This document shows positions 4,736 through 10,179 of a stretch of DNA of 10,179 bases, one piece after another. The notes below the pieces were generated by a model. That model saw only the letters and a program-made list of their open reading frames with translations, was not told the origin of the DNA and did no database searches. The stretch comes from Burkholderiales bacterium (GTDB taxonomy: Bacteria > Pseudomonadota > Gammaproteobacteria > Burkholderiales > Burkholderiaceae), in contig CANBQJ010000133.1 in the NCBI GenBank assembly GCA_947371645.1, positions 1 to 10,179 of the forward strand. The letters run 5' to 3'. Numbering within the stretch: the stretch's first letter is position 1; each line of letters opens with the position of its first letter. Both the position numbers and the translations under genes were made by a program.

Positions 4736-6355
4736 TCAGAAGTACTCGACCGTGGCGGGGCCGCCAGCGTGTGCCCCTCGCGGGCTGGCGTGGCCAGGTG
4801 CGGCCGACGCTTTGACCTGACGGGTGGGCACGTGCGCGATGGCGTGGCCGACATCGGTGGGCTCGTCCAGCTCGAAGCACCGCAGCACGGCCGCCAGGCG
4901 TTGCACCTCCGCCCGGAGCAAGGTGGACGACGTCGCAGACTGTTCGGCGATTTCGGTGTTGCTGCGGGTCAGCGCCGTGAGTTGCTGCATCGCTTGCGTC
5001 ACGGCGCGCAGGCCGTCGGCATGGTCGGTCGAGTCGGAGCTGAGGTCTTGAAACAGCTTGCTGATTTTGCGCACGCTGTCGACCAGCTCGGAGATCGTCT
5101 GGCCTGTCCTGTGGACCAGCTGCGTGCCGGTGGTGATCGTGCCCGATGAGGTTTCGATGAGCGTCTTGATTTCCTTGGCCGCGACGGCGCTGCGCTGAGC
5201 CAGGCTGCGCACCTCGGCAGCGACGACCGCGAAGCCCTTGCCCTGCTCCCCCGCGCGCGCGGCCTCGACCGCGGCGTTGAGCGCCAGGATGTTGGTCTGG
5301 AAGGCGATGCCATCGATCACGGCGACGATGTCGGTGATGCGGGTCGATGCGGTCTCGATGTCGTGCATGTTCCCCACGACCTGGCTGACCAGCGAGCCCC
5401 CGGCGTCGGCCAGCGTGCCGGAGCGTTCGGCCATCTTCAGCGCCTCGGTCGCCGCCGCGTTGTTGCCGGCAACGATGACGACGATCTGGTCCAGCGTCAT
5501 GGCCGAGTCAGACAGTTCGCGTGCGATCGCGTTGCTGCGCTCTTTCAGCAGCTCACCGCCTGTGGCGAGCTCCTCGCTGGCGTCCTGCACCTGGTGCGTG
5601 GTGCGCTGAATCTGCTGCAGCGCGTCGCTCATGCGCGACTGGGCCCGCAACAGGTTCTGCCCGGTGCTCGTCTGCGCGCTCAGGGTCGAGGGGTGCAAGC
5701 GGATCGGGCCGTCCAGGCCCAGGCTGTTGACAAGAGACTCCAGCTCTTGCCCGGCGCGGGCTTCGCTCTTCATCAAGGTCGCCAACTTGACGAGGAACAG
5801 GCACTGTGCGGCGACAAAGCCCGCATGCAAGACGATGCGCGTGAGGCTGGGCGCGCTCAGGCAATAGGTGCCCAGGCCAGCAGCCAGCATGCGGTCAAAG
5901 GCCAGGTGGTGCGCGGCAAACAAGGTGCCCGTGAACACGATGACGCGCCAGTCGCGGTAAGCGAGCAGGGCGCTCAGGGTGACGAACACATTGAAGTGAA
6001 ATTCGAGCACGCCGCGCGAGAGGTGAATCTGCAGCGCGACCAGTGCGACCAAGGAGGCGCTGACCAGGAACCTGGACAGCCGAGGCGACCGCAGCAGCGT
6101 CAGCGCCACCAGGGCCGGTGCAGCGCACGGGGCGCTCCAGATCAAAGCCGTGTCGAGGTCGCCGAAGAAATAGCCCGTTGCGGCGGCCAACAGCACGTTG
6201 GCGCACACCACCGCGATCATCACCCGGTCGATGCGCGCATGGGCGTCCGGTGCGGTGCCCAGCTCTCGCGTGGCTTGTCGTGGGGCAGAGTCCATGGCAT
6301 GCGAACTCGGTGTCAAAGCGGTCACGTCAAGAAGGGGCAAGAGAGGGTCCCTCAT
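4736..6355 (-). CDS. Methyl-accepting chemotaxis protein with integral-membrane sensor domain
   Basis: The product is 539 residues. Residues about 42-192 hold roughly six membrane segments with little periplasmic loop, including [11 protein letters not shown] and A-Y-R-D-W-R followed by A-A-H-H-L, a sensor type with conserved histidines in or near the membrane. No HAMP domain is apparent. From about residue 240 to 480 runs a cytoplasmic coiled-coil signalling domain with the near-invariant hairpin tip at about 347-390 ([26 protein letters not shown]). That tip binds CheA and CheW. The last five residues, T-V-E-Y-F, resemble but do not match the CheR-tethering N-W-E-x-F pentapeptide. The ATG at 6355 has AGGA 10 bases upstream; a TTG at 6364 is a weaker option. 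The ligand is unknown; redox, metal or gas sensing is a guess from the histidines. Confidence 0.93.
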   Translation of the reverse strand: MRDPLLPLLDVTALTPSSHAMDSAPRQATRELGTAPDAHARIDRVMIAVVCANVLLAAATGYFFGDLDTALIWSAPCAAPALVALTLLRSPRLSRFLVSASLVALVALQIHLSRGVLEFHFNVFVTLSALLAYRDWRVIVFTGTLFAAHHLAFDRMLAAGLGTYCLSAPSLTRIVLHAGFVAAQCLFLVKLATLMKSEARAGQELESLVNSLGLDGPIRLHPSTLSAQTSTGQNLLRAQSRMSDALQQIQRTTHQVQDASEELATGGELLKERSNAIARELSDSAMTLDQIVVIVAGNNAAATEALKMAERSGTLADAGGSLVSQVVGNMHDIETASTRITDIVAVIDGIAFQTNILALNAAVEAARAGEQGKGFAVVAAEVRSLAQRSAVAAKEIKTLIETSSGTITTGTQLVHRTGQTISELVDSVRKISKLFQDLSSDSTDHADGLRAVTQAMQQLTALTRSNTEIAEQSATSSTLLRAEVQRLAAVLRCFELDEPTDVGHAIAHVPTRQVKASAAPGHASPRGAHAGGPATVEYF

Positions 6356-6575
6356 GATGCCCAATTCCTGGTCGGGCCATCATCGGATTTCCGGTCAGAT
6401 TCAGAATCAATTCACGCAGAACCCATCTGGTCCACCACCAGTGCAGGCGAAACCGCCAGATACAGCGCGATACATCCTGCCCCCATGCGCACGTCAACTC
6501 GTGCCATGGTGCTTGCGTTGAACCCCAGGGCGCCCGCATGCGCATGGCGGCTTGGCAATGGCTTTGGAGTGACAC
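6356..6575. promoter_or_regulatory. Divergent region between the chemotaxis and DUF1800 genes
   Basis: This 220-base region is a divergent promoter region with slightly lower GC than its neighbours. Facing the chemotaxis gene there is a promoter-like pair TTGATT (6410-6405), 17-base spacer, TCCGAT (6387-6382), about 20 bases before the likely transcript start-to-ATG distance expected. A perfect palindrome GATTC-A-GAATC (6398-6408) overlaps that -35 element and could be an operator. A direct repeat GATAC lies at 6459-6463 and 6469-6473, one helical turn apart. Facing DUF1800 I see only the ribosome binding site GGAG 6 bases before the GTG; no convincing promoter is visible. No RNA gene is apparent. 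Confidence 0.35.
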
Positions 6576-8378
6576 GTGGACACAGAAACGATGAGCCTGC
6601 CAGCGGCAGCTTCAGATGCCCCAAGGCTGGCCAGCGCGCTGGGCCTGAGCACCTTGTTGACCGCCTGTGGCGGCGGAGGCAGTTCACCCAACAGCGCCGA
6701 CGCCGCACCCAGTGGCTACCAGTACACCGCCGTCGGCAACGACCAGGAAGCCGCGCGCTTTTTGCTGCAGGCCCAGTTCTCGGCCAGCGATGCCGACATC
6801 GCTGCAGTGAAGGCGATGGGCTATGGGCCCTGGCTCCAGGCCCAGGTCGCCGCGCCCCTGGGCCAGACGGGCACGGCCTGGCTGGACAGCAAGGGCTACA
6901 ACGTCATCACGCCCTTGTCGCGCAGCTACTTCAGCAACGGCGCGGCCGACAACATGATCTGGAACCAGCTCATGACCTCGCCGGACGCGCCACGCCGGCG
7001 CATGGCCCTGGCGCTGTCCGAGATTTTCGTGACATCGACGACGGTCATGACGGGCTACTGGCCCGCTTACGTCATGGCGGCTTACTGGGACGTGCTGTGC
7101 GCCAACGCCTTCGGCAACTACCGCACGCTGTTGGAGGCCATCACGCTCAACCTGGCGATGGGCAACTACCTCAACACCCGCGGCAACAAGAAGGCAGACG
7201 GCAAGGGCAGCGCCCCCGACGAGAACTACGCCCGCGAGGTGATGCAGCTGTTCTCCATCGGCCTGGTGCTGCTGAACCCCGACGGCACGCCCAAGCTGGA
7301 CGCCAATGGCGCCACCATCGACACCTACAGCAACGCCGACATCACCGAAGTCGCCAAGGTGTTCACGGGCTACGACACCGACACCAGCCAGAACGCGCCG
7401 CTCACCGCCAACCAGGGCACGACCAGCGTCACCGACAACGTGCCGCAAACCACCTTTGCCCGCCTGCCCATGGTCCAAAAGGGCAACAACCATTCACCAC
7501 AAGCCAGTGCATTCTTCCAGAACGTGCCGGGCGTGACGCCCGTGTCGATCGACGCCAACACGCCTGCGGCCACGGCGCTCAAGGCCACGCTGGACGCGCT
7601 GTTCAAGCACCCCAACAACGCGCCCTTCATCAGCAAGCAGCTCATCCAGCGCCTGGTCACCAGCAACCCCAGCCCCGCCTATGTGCGGCGCGTGGCCGCC
7701 GTCTATGCCGACAACGGCCAAGGTGTGCGCGGTGACCTGGGCGCGGTCTACGCCGCCATCCTGCAAGACAACGAAGCGCGTGCGCCGTCCGGCCTCACGG
7801 CCACAGAGTTTGGCAAGCTGCGCGAGCCCATGGTGCGCCTGGCGCAATGGGCGCGCACCTTCAATGCGCCCGCTGCGGCCACCGACTGGACCAAGCTGGG
7901 CGACCTGAGTGACGCCGGCACCCGCCTCGGGCAAAGCCCCCTGCGCTCGCCCACGGTGTTCAACTTCTTTCGGCCCGGCTATGTGCCGCCAGGCACCGCG
8001 CTCAGTGCGGGCACGGTGGTGCCGGAGTTCCAGCTGGTGAACGAGTCCAGCGTGGCCGGCTACCTCAACTACATGCAGAGCGCCATCGACACGGGCGTGG
8101 GCGGTGCCACCGGCCTGCTGGCGGCCTACACCGCCGAGATCGCCCTGGCGGAGCGCCCCAGTGCAGCCAGCCCCAGTGACCTGGTGAACCGCGTCAGCCT
8201 GCTGCTCAGCGGTGGGCAGTTGTCCAGCGCCACGGTGGGGACCATCACCACGGCGGTCGGCAGCATGGCGGGCACGGTGGCCAACAACGCCACCACCACC
8301 GCCACCAACCTGCGCAAGCGCGTGTGCGCAGCGGTGCTGATGGTGATGGCATCCAGCGAATACCTCATCCAGAAATAA
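6576..8378 (+). CDS. DUF1800 family exported protein (possible lipoprotein)
   Basis: The 600-residue protein begins at GTG: GGAG lies 6 bases upstream and an in-frame TGA immediately before it rules out an earlier start. A lipobox-like L-T-A-C with Cys31, followed by a glycine run, suggests lipidation, though the n-region is acidic and holds only one Arg, so the signal is atypical. The DUF1800 domain spans most of residues 55-590. It includes L-L-Q-A-Q-F-S-A-S near residue 64, A-L-S-E-I-F-V near residue 146, and the hallmark D-E-N-Y-A-R-E-V-M-Q-L-F-S-I-G at 215-229. A late F-N-F-F-R-P-G-Y motif is near residue 463. The family's biochemical function is unknown. Members are commonly encoded beside a DUF1501 protein, as here, where the next gene starts 9 bases after this stop; the two products probably work together in the envelope. 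Confidence 0.93.
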   Translation: MDTETMSLPAAASDAPRLASALGLSTLLTACGGGGSSPNSADAAPSGYQYTAVGNDQEAARFLLQAQFSASDADIAAVKAMGYGPWLQAQVAAPLGQTGTAWLDSKGYNVITPLSRSYFSNGAADNMIWNQLMTSPDAPRRRMALALSEIFVTSTTVMTGYWPAYVMAAYWDVLCANAFGNYRTLLEAITLNLAMGNYLNTRGNKKADGKGSAPDENYAREVMQLFSIGLVLLNPDGTPKLDANGATIDTYSNADITEVAKVFTGYDTDTSQNAPLTANQGTTSVTDNVPQTTFARLPMVQKGNNHSPQASAFFQNVPGVTPVSIDANTPAATALKATLDALFKHPNNAPFISKQLIQRLVTSNPSPAYVRRVAAVYADNGQGVRGDLGAVYAAILQDNEARAPSGLTATEFGKLREPMVRLAQWARTFNAPAAATDWTKLGDLSDAGTRLGQSPLRSPTVFNFFRPGYVPPGTALSAGTVVPEFQLVNESSVAGYLNYMQSAIDTGVGGATGLLAAYTAEIALAERPSAASPSDLVNRVSLLLSGGQLSSATVGTITTAVGSMAGTVANNATTTATNLRKRVCAAVLMVMASSEYLIQK

Positions 8379-8387
8379 GGGGCGACC

Positions 8388-9914
8388 ATGTACCTGCTCA
8401 AGCCCGACCTCCACAGCCGCCGTGCCTTTTTGAAGCGCACCGGCCAGCTGGCCTGCACGGGCGCTGCCCTGCCCATGGCGCTGAACCTGGCCGCACTGGG
8501 TGAAGCCGCCGCCTTCAACAACCCCGGCGACTACAAGGCCCTGGTCTGCGTCTTCCTGTATGGCGCCAACGACTTTGCCAACACGGTGGTCACCCTCGAT
8601 GACCCGAGCTACGCCCAGTACCTGGCCATCCGTGGTGCCTTCACCGCATCGGGCGGGCTGGCGCTGCCCAAGGCCGACCTGGCGGCCACGCAGCTCACCC
8701 CCACGGTCGCGCCCGTTGACGTGCTGGGCGTGACGCGGCAGTTCGCCCTCAACCCGGCCATGACCCGCCTGGCCACGCTCTTCAACGCGGGCAAGGCGGC
8801 CGTGCAGCTCAATGTCGGCCCGCTGGTCGTGCCGCTCACCCGCGACCAGTACAACAGCACCGACCACAGAACGTATCCGCGCCCACCACAGCTGTTCTCG
8901 CACAACGACCAGCAGTCCATCTGGCAATCGTCGTCGCCCGAAGGCGCCAAGATCGGCTGGGGCGGCAACATGGCCGACCTGGCCCTGTCCCTGAACACCC
9001 AGTCCACCTTCACCTGCATGTCGGTCACGGGCAATGCCGTCTTCCTCTCGGGCGACCAGGCCTTGCAGTACCAGGTGACCACCAGCGGGGCCGTGCGCAT
9101 CAACTCGGCCTACGTCAGCCCGGCCAATGTGGCCAACAGCACCTATGGCTCCAAGGCCGTGACCACGGCCCTGCGCGCCCTGGTGCAGCAGACGGGCACA
9201 CACCAGCTGGAGAACGAATACAACAAGGTGGCTGCGCGCTCCATCGCTTCGGAAGGGGCCGTCACGTCGGCGCTGGCCAGCACGACTGCGACCACGTTCA
9301 CCTTCCCCAGCGGCAATTCGCTGGCCGACCAGCTCAAGATGGTGGCCCGCCTCATCAGCGCACGCAGCACCCTGGGCGCCAAGCGTCAGGTGTTCATGGT
9401 GTCGCTGGGCGGCTTTGACACCCACGACTTCCTGGCCCGCGACCATGGCGGCTTTCGCGATGCCAGCAACGCTATCATCCCCGGGCTGCTGGGCAAGGTG
9501 AGCGAGGCCATCGGGGCCTTCTACGACGCCACGGACACCATGGGCATCGCCGACAAGGTGACCACCTTCACGGCGTCCGACTTCGGGCGCACGCTGGCGT
9601 CCAACGGCGACGGCTCCGACCACGGCTGGGGCAGCCATCACTTCGTGGTGGGCGGTGCCGTCAAGGGCCAAGCGTTCTACGGCGTGGCGCCGCCGGTCAG
9701 CGTCAGCGACACCAAGACCGGCAACGCCTACAACCCGGAGAACCAGTGGCACGTGGGCCAAGGCCGCCTGCTGCCCACCACGGCGGTGGCCCAGTTCGGG
9801 GCGACCCTGGCCAAGTGGTTTGGCGTGGCGGACAGCGAGATGGCCAGCGTGTTCCCGAACATCAACAACTTTGCCGGGGCCTATTCATCCGGGTATGTGG
9901 GCTTCATGACATAA
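8388..9914 (+). CDS. DUF1501 family protein with Tat signal
   Basis: The 508-residue protein carries a twin-arginine signal S-R-R-A-F-L-K-R (Arg11-Arg12), a hydrophobic stretch to about residue 38 and an Ala-rich cleavage region near residue 42, so it is exported folded. The mature part shows DUF1501 hallmarks: L-V-C-V-F-L-Y-G-A-N-D near residue 52 (Asn61-Asp62), G-G-F-D-T-H at 341-346, S-D-F-G-R-T at 397-402, and D-H-G-W-G-S-H-H at 411-418. DUF1501 is related to the alkaline phosphatase/sulfatase superfamily, and these Asp and His residues sit where metal ligands are expected. Hydrolysis of a phosphate or sulfate ester in the periplasm is therefore possible but unproven. The ribosome binding site is AAGGGG after the DUF1800 stop, and the two form an operon. 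Tat export fits a cofactor- or metal-bound folded enzyme. Confidence 0.94.
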   Translation: MYLLKPDLHSRRAFLKRTGQLACTGAALPMALNLAALGEAAAFNNPGDYKALVCVFLYGANDFANTVVTLDDPSYAQYLAIRGAFTASGGLALPKADLAATQLTPTVAPVDVLGVTRQFALNPAMTRLATLFNAGKAAVQLNVGPLVVPLTRDQYNSTDHRTYPRPPQLFSHNDQQSIWQSSSPEGAKIGWGGNMADLALSLNTQSTFTCMSVTGNAVFLSGDQALQYQVTTSGAVRINSAYVSPANVANSTYGSKAVTTALRALVQQTGTHQLENEYNKVAARSIASEGAVTSALASTTATTFTFPSGNSLADQLKMVARLISARSTLGAKRQVFMVSLGGFDTHDFLARDHGGFRDASNAIIPGLLGKVSEAIGAFYDATDTMGIADKVTTFTASDFGRTLASNGDGSDHGWGSHHFVVGGAVKGQAFYGVAPPVSVSDTKTGNAYNPENQWHVGQGRLLPTTAVAQFGATLAKWFGVADSEMASVFPNINNFAGAYSSGYVGFMT

Positions 9915-10074
9915 GGAGAGATCTGCCCAAGGGAAAGGGGCCGGGAGAGGGGCTGTCAGGATGAATTCAGCGGTCAGCGCATGAGTGCCCACTTCCCCAA
10001 AGTTGGTGGCAAGCGCAAGCTAGCATCTGCCATCAACGCTGTCGCTCGCGTGATCCCAAACAAGGAGCCCCTCC
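9915..10074. other. Intergenic region, DUF1501 to alcohol dehydrogenase
   Basis: This 160-base gap holds no gene I can support. Its left part is a purine-rich stretch (about 9916-9952). I see no hairpin followed by T residues, so no intrinsic terminator is called for the DUF1800/DUF1501 operon. GAGGGGCT at 9947-9954 is perfectly complementary to AGCCCCTC at 10066-10073, which overlaps the ribosome binding site of the dehydrogenase gene; this may be chance. The ATG at 9961 opens only a 7-codon frame. A promoter for the dehydrogenase probably lies here, but no clear -35/-10 pair is visible. Confidence 0.4.
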
Positions 10075-10179
10075 ATGAGCACCACACTGGCCTACGCCGC
10101 CCACAGCGCCACCACCGCACTGGCCCCATTCAGCATCGAGCGCCGCGAGCCCGGGCCTGACGATGTGCAGATCGACATC
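10075..10179 (+). CDS. Zinc-dependent alcohol dehydrogenase, YahK-like, N-terminal part (cut by window edge)
   Basis: Only the first 35 codons are inside the window. The ATG is preceded by AAGGAG 8 bases upstream. The sequence ends with I-E-R-R-E-P-G-P-D-D-V-Q-I-D-I, which matches the first strands of the GroES-like domain in zinc alcohol dehydrogenases of the YahK / cinnamyl-alcohol type, where R-R-E-P-G-P-x-D-V is typical. The zinc-binding Cys-His residues and the NAD(P) Rossmann domain would lie beyond the edge. These cytoplasmic enzymes reduce aldehydes with NADPH. The family is clear from this short stretch, but the subgroup and substrate are tentative. It is separated by 160 bases from the DUF1501 gene and is probably its own transcription unit. 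Confidence 0.82.
   Translation, partial: MSTTLAYAAHSATTALAPFSIERREPGPDDVQIDI

Noticed and set aside
6380..6387. Sigma-28 type flagellar promoter (TCCGATGA on the minus strand) for the chemotaxis gene
   Set aside because: The -10-like word partly fits GCCGATAA, but no TAAA-like element exists at the expected 15-base spacing.
5363..7735. 790-codon open frame on the plus strand crossing the chemotaxis gene and the DUF1800 start
   Set aside because: It is Arg/Gln/Gly/His-rich with no recognisable motif, runs antisense to a conserved chemoreceptor and then out of frame through DUF1800; typical GC-rich shadow.
7494..9761. 755-codon open frame on the minus strand antisense to DUF1800 and DUF1501
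   Set aside because: Composition is His/Gly/Val/Arg-rich and repetitive in the manner of a mirrored codon bias; both sense genes have clear family motifs and ribosome binding sites.
9961..9984. Short ATG frame after the DUF1501 stop
   Set aside because: Only seven codons and no spaced ribosome binding site; no reason to think it is translated.

Overview
The window is dense, GC-rich bacterial DNA with strong third-position GC bias. It looks like a betaproteobacterium, most likely Burkholderiales (Comamonadaceae / Leptothrix-Rubrivivax-like). This is inferred from composition and gene content (LysR-divergent beta-class GST, BON plus DUF3309-like stress pair, DUF1800/DUF1501 pair), not from a marker gene. 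There are thirteen genes, two of them cut by the window edges. I see no RNA gene, insertion sequence, prophage or CRISPR array.

Left block, minus strand, read from 3700 down to 1: a beta-class glutathione S-transferase, a 4-oxalocrotonate-tautomerase-like protein and an NTF2-like protein form a tight detoxification-type operon. After a gap holding two perfect back-to-back hairpins come a periplasmic BON-domain protein and a 57-residue membrane protein of DUF3309 type. Packed against that are a YqcI/YcgG-family haem enzyme (GntA-like N-hydroxylase), a DUF1989 (urea-carboxylase-associated) protein and an ATP-grasp carboxylate-amine ligase that runs off the left edge. The last three overlap or nearly overlap at their ends. 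Families of this kind act on guanidino or amide groups, so this is the best candidate in the window for an undescribed small-molecule pathway.

Middle: a LysR-type regulator (3815-4735, plus) is divergent from the GST operon across a 114-base region with promoter-like and dyad elements. Its stop codon directly abuts the stop codon of a convergent methyl-accepting chemotaxis protein (4736-6355, minus). That protein has an all-membrane N-terminal sensor, no HAMP region and a degenerate C-terminal CheR-tether-like tail.

Right block, plus strand: an exported DUF1800 protein (possible lipoprotein) and a Tat-signal DUF1501 protein lie 9 bases apart as a two-gene operon, a widespread pair of unknown function. 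After a 160-base gap the first 35 codons of a YahK-like zinc alcohol dehydrogenase run off the right edge.
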